From JARBAU01 sp040414675 (GTDB lineage: Archaea > Thermoproteota > Nitrososphaeria > Nitrososphaerales > Nitrososphaeraceae): 64,000 nucleotides of DNA. Location: positions 124,001 to 188,000 of the forward strand of contig JBEDUN010000093.1 in the NCBI GenBank assembly GCA_040414675.1, in the 5' to 3' direction. A program made the translations under genes and the position numbers. Below, piece after piece: positions 35,045 to 44,824 of the stretch. The notes beneath the pieces are model-generated. The model saw nothing but the letters and a program-made list of their open reading frames with translations. It had not been told where the DNA came from and ran no database searches. Each line of letters starts with the position of its first letter. The stretch's first letter is position 1.

Positions 35045-35350
35045 ATGACAATGACTCGAGTTGCAGACGTTAAGGAGATTTCGATTGGATCCGGCAAAGA
35101 AATTAATATAAAAGGCAATAGAATTGCACTATTCCGTACCAATAACGACTATTATGCCATAGAAGCACTATGCCGCCATCAGGATGGCTCCTTAGCTCCA
35201 GGAAAAATTGATGGTGAGGTAGTCGAATGTCCCCTTCATTCATGGCATTATAATATTAGAACAGGTGAATTGCTAGACTTCTTACAAGACGTGAAGCTAA
35301 ATACCTATAGAGTGGAAATAAGAAATGACGACATCTACGTTGATGTCTAA
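35045..35350 (+). CDS. Small Rieske [2Fe-2S] protein
   Basis: 101 residues from the ATG at 35045; upstream codons in the frame include only a TTG and do not fit the family. Cluster ligands CRH (Cys43, His45) and CPLHSWHYN (Cys62, His65) are spaced as in Rieske ferredoxins. There is no membrane segment, so it is soluble, probably an electron carrier for an oxygenase or oxidoreductase that is not in the window. Confidence 0.9.
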   Translation: MTMTRVADVKEISIGSGKEINIKGNRIALFRTNNDYYAIEALCRHQDGSLAPGKIDGEVVECPLHSWHYNIRTGELLDFLQDVKLNTYRVEIRNDDIYVDV

Positions 35351-35396
35351 CTGTCCTCTCGTTAAGTTAACAGAGAACTAGACGGGGAAATTATCT

Positions 35397-36794
35397 GTGG
35401 ACATCTATGATACTTTCACAAAAGGATACCATAAACTACCAACCGAACACAATGTAGTTCGAATATACGTATGTGGAGTTACCGTATATGACAGATCTCA
35501 CATAGGACATGCTAGAACAATAGTAGTTTTTGACGTGCTCCATAGGTTTCTAAACTCAAAGGGTGTATCAACATATCTAGTAGAAAACTTTACAGATGTA
35601 GATGACAAGATCATAAACAGGGCAAAAATAGAAGGTATAGATCCAATTGAGTTAGCGGAAAAAAATATCCGACTTTACTTTGAGGATTTTCATGCCTTAA
35701 ACGTTGCAGATGCTAATATATATCCGCGTGTGACTGAGCACATAGACGAAATCATTCAAGTAATTTCTGGATTGTTAGCAAAAAATTTCGCTTACATATC
35801 TGCGAATGGGGTATATTTTAGAGTAAAATCCTTTGCGAAGTATGGTAGTCTGTCTAAAAAGAGCACAGAACAATTAGAAGCAGGTTCACGGGTCGAAGTG
35901 GATAGTTCAAAAGAGGATCCGCTTGACTTCGCTCTCTGGAAATTTCATTCAGATGATCCCACATTCGCTAGCCCTTGGGGCAATGGACGTCCTGGTTGGC
36001 ATATTGAGTGTACGGCAATGGCATTGAAATATTTGGGGGAGTCGATTGAAATTCACGGCGGGGGTAATGATCTTATATTCCCTCACCATGAAAATGAAAT
36101 TGCACAGTCTGAATCTTATACTGGGAGAAAATTTGCAAAAATCTGGATGCATGTTGGAATGGTCACGATCAACACAGAAAAGATGTCAAAATCCCTAGGA
36201 AATATAGTACCGATAAAGGATGCATTGCAAAAATGGGGATCTAATGCCATTAGACTATTTTGTCTATCAGTTAGATATACCAAACCCCTCGACTACAAGG
36301 ATCTGCTCTTGAGGGAAGCTGCTCAGAAATGGAAGCAAATCGAAGTATGTGTATGGGAGTTGGAGAGTTGGAAAGGAGGCACTTCTAATAACAAGAATAG
36401 GATATTGGACTCGTGCGCACGAACCTCAAGGTTATTTGATAGAGCTATGGAAAATAACCTAGATACACCTTCAGCGATCAGAGAATTTATGAAATTTATC
36501 AACGAAATCGCTAATTCTGTATCCTCTGATGATTTGGATGAGGAAATCGCATCTAAGGCAAAGCTAACGATTTATACAATACTCAAGATTCTGGGCCTGA
36601 AAATTGCTTCGGTGAATCCTGAAGATAGAAATCAGATTGAAAGCATGGTCAAGCTCAGGGAAAAGCTCAGGAAAGAACTAAAGTTCAAGGAAGCAGATTC
36701 CATCAGATTGGAATTGGCCAATAAATATTCAGTCGAATTATTAGATCATAAGTACAGGACCACTTGGTTAAAGACCGAATACGCTTCATTCTAG
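35397..36794 (+). CDS. cysS: Cysteinyl-tRNA synthetase
   Basis: 465 residues with a GTG start. HIGH (35-38), the zinc ligands (YVCGVTVYD, WHIECTAM, HHENE) and KMSKS within TEKMSKSLGN are in order. The C-terminal anticodon-binding part is normal. It charges tRNA-Cys directly, so this genome does not depend solely on the SepRS route. It follows the Rieske gene by 46 bases. Confidence 0.97.
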   Translation: MDIYDTFTKGYHKLPTEHNVVRIYVCGVTVYDRSHIGHARTIVVFDVLHRFLNSKGVSTYLVENFTDVDDKIINRAKIEGIDPIELAEKNIRLYFEDFHALNVADANIYPRVTEHIDEIIQVISGLLAKNFAYISANGVYFRVKSFAKYGSLSKKSTEQLEAGSRVEVDSSKEDPLDFALWKFHSDDPTFASPWGNGRPGWHIECTAMALKYLGESIEIHGGGNDLIFPHHENEIAQSESYTGRKFAKIWMHVGMVTINTEKMSKSLGNIVPIKDALQKWGSNAIRLFCLSVRYTKPLDYKDLLLREAAQKWKQIEVCVWELESWKGGTSNNKNRILDSCARTSRLFDRAMENNLDTPSAIREFMKFINEIANSVSSDDLDEEIASKAKLTIYTILKILGLKIASVNPEDRNQIESMVKLREKLRKELKFKEADSIRLELANKYSVELLDHKYRTTWLKTEYASF

Positions 36795-37176
36795 GTTTAG
36801 TAATCGAACATAAGTCCAGAGGTTTGGTTTGGTGTTCTTAGTGCCGAAAAAAGTAACAAGGAATACAAAGTCACAGATGGCTCATAAATTCAATCATATT
36901 GCCGCTCCTTATTGAAAGATAAGAAATATAGAAAAATAGAGAGACTTCTTAAGTTGCCAAGCAGAGCTCGATTATTAGCACTTTACGTCTAGAGTTTTTA
37001 CGGCTGGACATTCTCTTTCAAAAAATTGAGTGGCTAGAGTAAAAGACAAAAACATAGTTGATTCGAACACTGGCGCAGATCACAGTATTTTTCATCTTAT
37101 TGTTCCAGACAATTAAAAAATCATATTGTTCAGAATATCTCCTGTAGTAGGCATTGCATAAAGATAAGATAATTCG
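36795..37176. other. Intergenic region between cysS and ilvC
   Basis: About 380 bases between convergent genes. I see no open frame longer than a few tens of codons and no RNA fold. A GATTCGAAC stretch near 37061 resembles a T loop but has no acceptor stem. Confidence 0.5.
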
Positions 37177-38181
37177 CTATTCAACACTATTGGGCCACAT
37201 CATTTTTCTTATTTCTCGGCCAACTACCTCGATCTGGTGGTTCTCGATTTCATCCATAAACTTTGAGAAAGAGGCTTTGCTGTCCTTCACATATGCGGTC
37301 TGCCACTCTTCAGCAAACCTACCTGACTTTATTTCATCTAAAATGCTCTTCATCTTTACTTTCGAATCACTATCAATGACTCTTGTTCCACGCGTAAGTC
37401 CTCCATACCTAGCAGTTTCACTAACTCGTTTATACATTCCCGTTATTCCGTACTTTTGGATAAGATCCACTATTAGCTTCAGCTCATGAAGACATTCAAA
37501 ATACGCAACTTCGGGCTGATACCCTGCTTCAACAAGGGTTTCAAAGGCGCTGATAATCAATCTCTGTGATCCGCCACACAGGTCAGCCTGCTCCCCAAAC
37601 CAATCGGTCTCTACTTCTTCCTTAAAAGTTGTTTGGATCACACCTGGTCTAGTGCTCCCAATTGCCTTAGCCATAGCCAAGACCCTTTCCCACGCCTTAT
37701 TTGTATAATCCTGGTGGACAGCCACCAGAGAAGGAGTGCCGAAGGAATTCTGGTATAATTCTCGAACTAATTGTCCAGGGCCTTTTGGTGCAACCATTAT
37801 CACATCTACATCCTTAGGTGGCGTAATCCAGTTCCAATGGACTGCGGCACCGTGTGAGAAGCTCAATGCTTTATCCTTCTCCAGGTATGGTGCAATCTCT
37901 TTTTTGTAGATTTCAGCTTGTTCCATGTCCGGTATTAGAATATGAATTACATCCGCTTTTTTCGTAGCTTCAGATATCGAAACCACGTTATGACCATCCT
38001 CAAGAGCAGATCTCCAGCTTTTTCCATTGCTTCTGAGTCCTACTAATACGTTTAAGCCCGAATCCTTCATATTCTTGGCTTGGGCTGATCCTTGTATACC
38101 ATAGCCTATAACGGAAAATGTCTGCCCTTTTACCCAGTCTAATTCAACATCTTTATCTAACCATTTCTTAGCTGACAACAA
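37177..38181 (-). CDS. ilvC: Ketol-acid reductoisomerase
   Basis: 334 residues, class I short form. GYGIQGSAQAKNMKDSG is the NADPH-binding region, SHGAAVHW and VAPKGPG are catalytic-region motifs, and EVETDWFGEQADLCGG and YFECLHELKLIVDL carry metal ligands. It works one step before IlvD in branched-chain amino acid synthesis. TTG start. Confidence 0.96.
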   Translation of the reverse strand: MLSAKKWLDKDVELDWVKGQTFSVIGYGIQGSAQAKNMKDSGLNVLVGLRSNGKSWRSALEDGHNVVSISEATKKADVIHILIPDMEQAEIYKKEIAPYLEKDKALSFSHGAAVHWNWITPPKDVDVIMVAPKGPGQLVRELYQNSFGTPSLVAVHQDYTNKAWERVLAMAKAIGSTRPGVIQTTFKEEVETDWFGEQADLCGGSQRLIISAFETLVEAGYQPEVAYFECLHELKLIVDLIQKYGITGMYKRVSETARYGGLTRGTRVIDSDSKVKMKSILDEIKSGRFAEEWQTAYVKDSKASFSKFMDEIENHQIEVVGREIRKMMWPNSVE

Positions 38182-38339
38182 GAAGTCTGTGTCTATCGTC
38201 TATATATGCTGTATGAAATTCCACGTCCCTATCTGTTCCTTGATTGAATAACTGATAACTAGCAATTCATCCGAGTCCATGAGCACACAGAATTCTATAT
38301 TCAATTAGATTGTGTTTTATCCACTTAGAGCATTATTGG

Positions 38340-39314
38340 CTATCGGTGTTTTGAAACTTTACTTGTTCTTATAACATCGACAAAATAAAAGAGATACGTC
38401 CTATTGGCAATTTTTAATATCCATGGAATGAATGACTCAGCTTTCCTAGACTTTTCGAAGATTTCGAAACCTGAATCGTTCAAAAGTTCTCTAAAGGTCT
38501 TTCCATCTAGTTCCAGCAATTGTCTGGGCTCTCGATTGTAATCATATGGGTCAGCAAAGACAGCCTCTGCATGTGGTTTAAGAAGTCGATGAATCGAAGC
38601 AAGCAATTTCTTCGGATCAACCAATTCGAGTAGATTAAGAACCAATATCAAATCAAATTTTAATGCATCAAATGGTAGATCAATGGAGTCAGCAACGCAA
38701 AATTCGGAATTTCTGATGTTTGCTTGTGACATACGCTTACGTGCTTCCTTGATAGAGGTGTACGACAAATCTATTCCAACTGAATAGGAATATTTATGCG
38801 ATAGTTGCAATGTAGTGTATCCCATTGAACATCCTAAGTCTAGTGCTAAACCATCATTACTAAGTGGCATCCGACCGACTATCCTATCGTAAAGATCCGT
38901 TGGCTTGATATCGTGTTTTAGCAGCTTAAGGAAGGGATCATCTAAAGTAAAATCATATTGTGTCCATTTGTAAGGCGCAAACCAATGCCCATCATGTTCA
39001 TAGCGATCATTAGAAATTTCTTCGGGATTTAGGCTGTGGGCAAATTCTTTGAGAAAATTCTTCATTTCAAGAGTCTTGCAAGCTAACAACCAGCTTCCGT
39101 AATTAGCACCCCTATGGCTAACATAGCCAACGAAATCTCTGACCAAAATAGGTACACCTTCAATGATGGGATATCGGATATTGCATTGATTACAAATCAA
39201 CAATCCTTCAATGCACTCATTTCCATCTACTACGTGTAGCGGATCCAAGGTCAGCTTAATCTGTTTTTCTTTGTGTAACAAACAGTTTAGATTATTGGCG
39301 AATTTTATATTCAT
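38340..39314 (-). CDS. SAM-dependent methyltransferase with Trm112-like zinc N-terminus
   Basis: 324 residues. Residues 1-60 have a Trm112-like module (LICNQCNIRYPIIEGVPIL). The class I methyltransferase core follows from about 150: LALDLGCSMGYTT (motif I), VGIDLSYTSIKEA, and a DLILVLNLLELV motif IV region. The zinc module and methyltransferase are fused, as in some small-molecule or lipid methyltransferases. Substrate unknown. Confidence 0.82.
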   Translation of the reverse strand: MNIKFANNLNCLLHKEKQIKLTLDPLHVVDGNECIEGLLICNQCNIRYPIIEGVPILVRDFVGYVSHRGANYGSWLLACKTLEMKNFLKEFAHSLNPEEISNDRYEHDGHWFAPYKWTQYDFTLDDPFLKLLKHDIKPTDLYDRIVGRMPLSNDGLALDLGCSMGYTTLQLSHKYSYSVGIDLSYTSIKEARKRMSQANIRNSEFCVADSIDLPFDALKFDLILVLNLLELVDPKKLLASIHRLLKPHAEAVFADPYDYNREPRQLLELDGKTFRELLNDSGFEIFEKSRKAESFIPWILKIANRTYLFYFVDVIRTSKVSKHR

Positions 39315-40689
39315 ATGAATCTACTAGATAAAAATATTTCATTACCTTGGTCCGTAAGAACGTTTGCTAGCATAGACAATATTGCACTGGCTACATAGCT
39401 ACGGTCAGATCGAGATCGAGTAAATAGAAGGCTGAAGTAAGCATGTCAGCTAGTCCGTTAATTCACACTTGCTCTAATTGATATTTACTCTGCTATTTTG
39501 ATAGGTTCTTACGCACATCCTGACTCAGTTTATGCATATAGATTTCTAATTACCGTAGGTTGAGACATATGAGAATCAGATCATGGTCTTGCAGCTGCTG
39601 CCGAAACAGCAAGTTCAAAATTCGACTTTGACTAGAACGAACACCTTTGTACCCAAATAATTCAAAATCATGACACCTGAACGAGCGAACCGGATAATGT
39701 AATTCTGATGCAGCTGAGGTCGGGGTCAGTTACAGGACGTTCTTTATTGGAACAGGGCGAGAACCAAGGAAACGATCATGAGCATAATAAGATACAGAAT
39801 TATAGAGTATGTGTACTAAACTATCAGCCGCAACTCCACATGACCTTCGGAAGATCTATCAACACCTGGGGACGTTTGAATAGCAATTTGAATCCTTCTG
39901 AGATGCATGAGAAACTCGGGATACGCTGCTGGAATTCGTAGTAGCATTCTAATTATTTTCGAGTGGATAATTGTTTCTTTTATTCATTATTTATTGATTA
40001 TTGGGACTTGGTTTATTTTTCAATGTTATAGAATCGCCATTTTGTTCTAATAAATTCGTATATGAAATATCTTCTTCGAGTGTCTCAATTGTCTAGTTTA
40101 TCATATTTTTCCTAAATTCTATAAAGCTAATCTATCGAAAACTAGCTGTCTACTTTTGCAAGTGCGTTTTTGCAAGGTCTTGCGTTAAATTGGTCCAGCA
40201 GGAGTAGGTTAAGTCCCATCTGAGATGCTTCACCGAATCCTGGACTTTTATAAACGGTCTGTACACTAACTCGCCATCGGATGATTCTTCAATGTATCTA
40301 TTCGAGATCTCTACAGTCTCAAACGTTAGTGCACGCTACGATCTTTCATCATGTCTGCTATTATTCCTACTAGAAATGCAATCTGTGTGAGATTTCTGTT
40401 CGAGATGTTTTTGGATATATTTCTTGACTACATGTTGCAGAAAGTCAAACGCTTTGAGTGAATTTTGGAATATTCTCAGTAATGGACTCCATAATTGGCG
40501 ATCTCTGTCCTCCATTGCAGTTGAGGTTGGTATCTGTTTTTGATAGTGCAATAGCTTGAATATTAACAGTTCAGGACAAAATTCCACCGACAGCAGTAAA
40601 TTATGTACTAAATGTAGTATATTGATAGAGTGTAAAGAGGTACCATCTAGTCTATCCGTAGACATGACATAAAAATAAGTAAACACATG
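39315..40689. other. Gene-poor region, nothing recognised
   Basis: About 1.4 kb without a supported gene. Two open frames (39708-39941 plus strand, 40336-40686 minus strand) have no motifs and look like chance frames. The region leads into an IS5-type transposase remnant, so it may be the eroded left part of a former mobile element. Confidence 0.5.
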
Positions 40690-41021
40690 AAAGTATCGTA
40701 ATCATAGACACAAGACAACACTCATCAAAACAGCACATAGGTTTTGACAGGGGTTATGACTTTCCAGAAGTTTGTAAATTACTGGAGGAGTATGGATGTA
40801 CAATTTATATCTTATTAAGAGGAGAGAAAAGAAGAAGCAGCGGAGTGATACCTGGATACGGAGCTAGACAATGGGTTGTTGAAACAGATCACTCGTGGAT
40901 GAAAAAGTTTAGACGATTGTTAATTACATAGGAGAAAAAGGTAGAGAATCAAACTGGAATGTCTCATTATGCTTGTGCGTGGGTCACTCATAGAAGAGCA
41001 GGAGTTTTCGGTAGGTTCTAA
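40690..41021 (+). pseudogene. IS5-type transposase, C-terminal remnant
   Basis: The plus frame gives SSKQHIGFDRGYDFPEVC, then VIPGYGARQWVVETDHSW and MKKFRRLL, a TAG at about 40929, and continues as EKKVENQ...MSHYACAWV and RRAGVFG. DRGYD contains the second catalytic Asp and VVE the catalytic Glu region. The N-terminal half with the first Asp is missing and a stop interrupts the rest. It is a clear decayed transposase of the IS5 superfamily. Confidence 0.8.
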
Positions 41022-41299
41022 ACTACGCAAATAACATGATTTGTATCCATTATAATACATAGTTGCACAGGCAAATTTTCTTGTTACAACAAGGGCATCT
41101 CCTAGAGGAAAATATAAATTCACAGCGCTTCCCATGTAATTCACAAAAGAGGGTCTTGTTTTGAAAACCATGTATTTCAGTAGATTCATTCATTCCAATT
41201 GTATTGTTTTAGATTATTCATTAAAACAACATGCCAGCTCCTTTCGAGGAACCGGTTAAAAAAGATAAACAAGTCGGATTGGTGTCGTCACGTATATTC

Positions 41300-42262
41300 T
41301 TACGAGTTTATTTGTTTTTCAATTCTCCTACTTGGTAATGCGCCTAATATGTCGTAGACTTTTGTATATGATCCATCAAAGTCTATATCCTTAGACAGTT
41401 TATCCTTCGTTTCCAAAACAAGAGATTTAATTTTTCTTTTATTGCGATTAGTTATGGATTGAGTAAGGGTTGTAGCATGGCGATTATATTTTTTAATAAT
41501 ATCAATTGCAAAAGGGTTCTCTGTGAATAATGATGTAATCATATCTGGCTCATCTGTTAACATACTTCCACTTAATAATGACTGTATGGCAAAACTTGAG
41601 CCTGATAACGACATTAGAATTGGTACATTTTGATCTGTCAAGCATTGTGCAAAGATCAAATTTATATAATAAGCTAATGAGAGCAACGTGGACATATATT
41701 TATCGTGAAGTTTCCAGTCATTTACAATTATTATTTTTGCGTTTGAAAATAGCATACGAAGAATATTTAGCTCTCGTCTTTTATTTTTTACCGGTATCAT
41801 TAGAATTTTTTGCGTAGAAAGACGAACAGCTCCTGGGCCAAACATAGGGTGTATAGATAGCATATTGATTCGGCGATTAGCTCTTTTTAAAGACCTATAT
41901 GTAGCAGACTTAAAAGAAGCTATTTCAATCAGAGTCGCTCCGTTATGCATAAGAGGAACGCACTTCTCTATCATTGCTTGAGTCTTGTCCAGAGGAACAC
42001 AAATTATTATAATATCAGATGGTACAACGCATTCCTCCAATGATTTACAAACTTTAATGTTATTACGTCTACGAGATGGTTCTGATCTGATATCATAGAC
42101 GAGCAAAGATATCTGAGTTTTTGAAAAATATCTTACGAACCAATCTCCCATCTTCCCGTGCCAGCCTACAATTCCAATCGTATTGTTTGTCGATGCTATT
42201 GCGATGACCAAATCCTTTCGAATTTTTCCATCCCTTCGGCAAGCAAAGCTTCTGGTTGGCAT
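41300..42262 (-). CDS. tyrA: Prephenate dehydrogenase
   Basis: 320 residues from the ATG at 42262, overlapping the aminotransferase gene by 67 bases; a TTG at 42211 would give a shorter overlap. IGIVGWHGKMGDW is the NAD(P)-binding motif, followed by IIIICVPLD, LIEIASFKS and SIHPMFGPG, all typical. It converts prephenate to 4-hydroxyphenylpyruvate for tyrosine. It ends the aromatic gene run. Confidence 0.9.
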   Translation of the reverse strand: MPTRSFACRRDGKIRKDLVIAIASTNNTIGIVGWHGKMGDWFVRYFSKTQISLLVYDIRSEPSRRRNNIKVCKSLEECVVPSDIIIICVPLDKTQAMIEKCVPLMHNGATLIEIASFKSATYRSLKRANRRINMLSIHPMFGPGAVRLSTQKILMIPVKNKRRELNILRMLFSNAKIIIVNDWKLHDKYMSTLLSLAYYINLIFAQCLTDQNVPILMSLSGSSFAIQSLLSGSMLTDEPDMITSLFTENPFAIDIIKKYNRHATTLTQSITNRNKRKIKSLVLETKDKLSKDIDFDGSYTKVYDILGALPSRRIEKQINS

Positions 42263-43575
42263 GCAGATATACGAATAAAGTTGTGATATTGGTTCCCAAA
42301 CCCGCTACCAGGGGCAAAAGCTACACCTGAATGTAGTAGATTATCCACAAGAGATAAATCCATGCGATTGAGTTCGGCTCCAATTTTCGGAAATACATAG
42401 AACGACCCATCAGGCTTCACGTATGGAATTGATAATTTATCAAGATATTTCATAATTAGTTCAAGTCGCTGTTTAATTAAATGAGTATTGTCTTCGCCAC
42501 CATTATTTAAAGCTGCTAAAGCGCAATATTGAACAGGTTCTGAAACACTAGTGACGGCCAAAGCTTGGATATTTTTGGCTTTATCTATGATATCCTTTGA
42601 TGCAACAACGTAGCCGATTCTAAATCCAGTCATAGCAAAACGCTTTGAAAAGCTAGAGATCATAATTTTTCGGTCATATTCATATTCCAAAATACTGCGA
42701 AATCTAACAAAGGTGCAATTGGAATAAACTTCATCGCTCAGGAGATATATTCTCTTTTCACTCGCGAGATCGATTATTTTTTCTAACATATTTTCGTTCA
42801 GAATCTTTCCTGTTGGATTATTCGGATAATTTAGAACTATCAATTTGGTATCATCATTAATCAAAGATTCAAACTCCGCAAGATTGGGTGTCCACTCATT
42901 TTCTAGGTTGGTTCTAAGTGACCTCACTCTAGCCCCCATAAATTTTGCGCATTCCTTATATGCTGGCCACGCAGGCTCAATTGTTATTATTTCGTCATCG
43001 GGTTGTACCAATGACGATACAATGGCAAACACACCGAATCTCGCACCAGGCGTGACAAGTATATTACTGTCGGAAACTCCTTGTCCTACATCTTTCGCGA
43101 TACCTTGCCGCAATTTCGATATCCCTGCAGTTTCGGTATAGTGGTAATGTCCACTGTCATAGGCTTCGATTAATGCGTTACGTACAGAAAGTGGTGCGCT
43201 ATAGTCGGGTTCCCCAACTTCCATATGAATTATCCTCTTACCTTCTGCTTCTAATTGCTTGGCCTTGTTGAATACACTCAAATGAGTTTGTTTTCCATCA
43301 ACCTGTTTCATTTCTTGAACTTTGACTGATTCTGCAAACAAGATATTTAATAGCCGATTTGCAAATTTCGAGTCAAGACCGATATTATTGGATAATAACA
43401 TAATTGACTTTCTAATATCGCATTCTGTACTTTGATCCATAACGTCCAAGCAGAGATGCGACTTGATTTCTCCTATTTCTTTCGATATTTCCATCCTTTG
43501 CTGCACCTTTAGAAAGATTTCATTGGTAAGATCACGCATCTGTGATCTTAACTTTTCAATATCTTGACTAGACAA
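42196..43575 (-). CDS. Chorismate mutase-aminotransferase fusion
   Basis: 459 residues, TTG start. Residues 1 to about 90 form an AroQ-type chorismate mutase helix bundle (EKLRSQMRDLTNEIFLKVQQRMEISKEIG in outline, with the Arg-Lys pattern and a KSI region). From about 100 a class I/II PLP aminotransferase follows: PLSVRNALIEAY, NYPNNPTGK, the PLP-binding SSFSKRFAMTGFRIGY (Lys) and a final RISACQPEALL. The protein would make prephenate and transaminate phenylpyruvate, hydroxyphenylpyruvate or prephenate. It overlaps tyrA. Confidence 0.88.
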   Translation of the reverse strand: MSSQDIEKLRSQMRDLTNEIFLKVQQRMEISKEIGEIKSHLCLDVMDQSTECDIRKSIMLLSNNIGLDSKFANRLLNILFAESVKVQEMKQVDGKQTHLSVFNKAKQLEAEGKRIIHMEVGEPDYSAPLSVRNALIEAYDSGHYHYTETAGISKLRQGIAKDVGQGVSDSNILVTPGARFGVFAIVSSLVQPDDEIITIEPAWPAYKECAKFMGARVRSLRTNLENEWTPNLAEFESLINDDTKLIVLNYPNNPTGKILNENMLEKIIDLASEKRIYLLSDEVYSNCTFVRFRSILEYEYDRKIMISSFSKRFAMTGFRIGYVVASKDIIDKAKNIQALAVTSVSEPVQYCALAALNNGGEDNTHLIKQRLELIMKYLDKLSIPYVKPDGSFYVFPKIGAELNRMDLSLVDNLLHSGVAFAPGSGFGNQYHNFIRISACQPEALLAEGMEKFERIWSSQ

Positions 43576-43582
43576 TAGAACA

Positions 43583-44683
43583 TTAACTCTTTAGTATTGC
43601 TGGTATTTGTCCACTTCTAATTGCGTGGTCGGCGAGTACTAGAGATACCATTGATTCAACAACGGGTACAGCACGAGGGACTACACAGGGATCATGTCGT
43701 CCGGCAACACTCAATTCAACTTCTTCACCTGTTTCCAAATTCAGAGTTCGTTGAGGCTTCATAATAGAAGCAGCTGGCTTAAACCCAACTCTAATAACTA
43801 GTGGCATTCCGGTTGACAAGCCTCCCAATATCCCGCCAGAGTTATTAGTTCTAGTCATGATTTTGTCCCGATCTTTATAGAAGGTATCATTATTTTTTGA
43901 ACCATGCATGACACATCCTCGAAAACCTGAACCAAATTCAACAGCTTTCACAGCTGGTATACTAAATAGCGCTTTACTAAGATCTGATTCCAAAGAGCTG
44001 AATATTGGCTCTCCTAAGCCAACCGGCATTCCTATGGTTACAGATTCAACTATACCACCAAGGGAATCTCCTACACGTCTGGCTTCCAAAATAGATTGGC
44101 TCATCTTTTCTGCAATTTCACTACTGGGACATCTTGTGTCATTTGTGTATCTATTTTTTCGTGCTACATCTAACTGTATGTCGTCAATGGAAATATTACC
44201 TATCTGTTTGGTATAGGCTATTGTCTCAATACCTAAGACATCACGCAACAGCTTCTGAGATACCGCTCCAGCCATAACAAAAGTCGCAGTCAATCTACCT
44301 GAAAACCTTCCACTACCACGGTAATCTGAGAATCCTCCATACTTGACTAGTGAAGTATAATCTGAATGTCCCGGTCTTGGAATAGTTTTAATGGATTCAT
44401 AGCTCCTAGAATCAGAATCTTTATTCCAGATTATCATACAGATGGGGGCTCCTGTAGTTTGATTATTGAATACTCCAGAAATAATAGACACTTTATCTGC
44501 TTCCTTCCTCTGGGTGGTTATCACAGACTGTCCTGGTTTTCGTTTATCCAGTTCTTTTTGGATATCTGACTCAGTTAAGGCCAGTCCTGGTGGGCAGCCG
44601 TCAATCACGGTACCTATACACGTTCCATGGCTTTCCCCAAAACTCATAGTTACAAAACGTTCTCCAATCAAATTTCCAGGCAT
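43583..44683 (-). CDS. aroC: Chorismate synthase
   Basis: 366 residues. GESHGTCIGTVIDGCPPG at the N-terminus, RPGHSDYTSLVKYG..DYRGSGRFSGR in the middle and the late MPQRTLN-like KPQRTLNLETGE region define the FMN-dependent enzyme that makes chorismate from EPSP. It lies seven bases before the chorismate mutase fusion, whose substrate is its product. Confidence 0.97.
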   Translation of the reverse strand: MPGNLIGERFVTMSFGESHGTCIGTVIDGCPPGLALTESDIQKELDKRKPGQSVITTQRKEADKVSIISGVFNNQTTGAPICMIIWNKDSDSRSYESIKTIPRPGHSDYTSLVKYGGFSDYRGSGRFSGRLTATFVMAGAVSQKLLRDVLGIETIAYTKQIGNISIDDIQLDVARKNRYTNDTRCPSSEIAEKMSQSILEARRVGDSLGGIVESVTIGMPVGLGEPIFSSLESDLSKALFSIPAVKAVEFGSGFRGCVMHGSKNNDTFYKDRDKIMTRTNNSGGILGGLSTGMPLVIRVGFKPAASIMKPQRTLNLETGEEVELSVAGRHDPCVVPRAVPVVESMVSLVLADHAIRSGQIPAILKS

Positions 44684-44824
44684 ACTATTTGTACCTCTAG
44701 TGCATCACCATGCAACAGCAGTGTTTTTTGGCTTCGACTCTGATATATATTATTCAATTTTAATCTGACCTGATTTGCTATCTAAAGTTCTTATAGTTAC
44801 ATTAATAGTAATAAAAATTTGATC

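Noticed and set aside
37050..37090. T-loop-like GATTCGAAC stretch suggesting a tRNA
   Set aside because: No acceptor stem, D arm or anticodon arm can be formed around it.
39708..39941. 77-codon plus-strand frame
   Set aside because: No recognisable domain and no conserved features; in a gene desert next to a transposase remnant.
40336..40686. 116-codon minus-strand frame
   Set aside because: Opposite to the IS5 remnant, no motif; composition looks like translated non-coding DNA.
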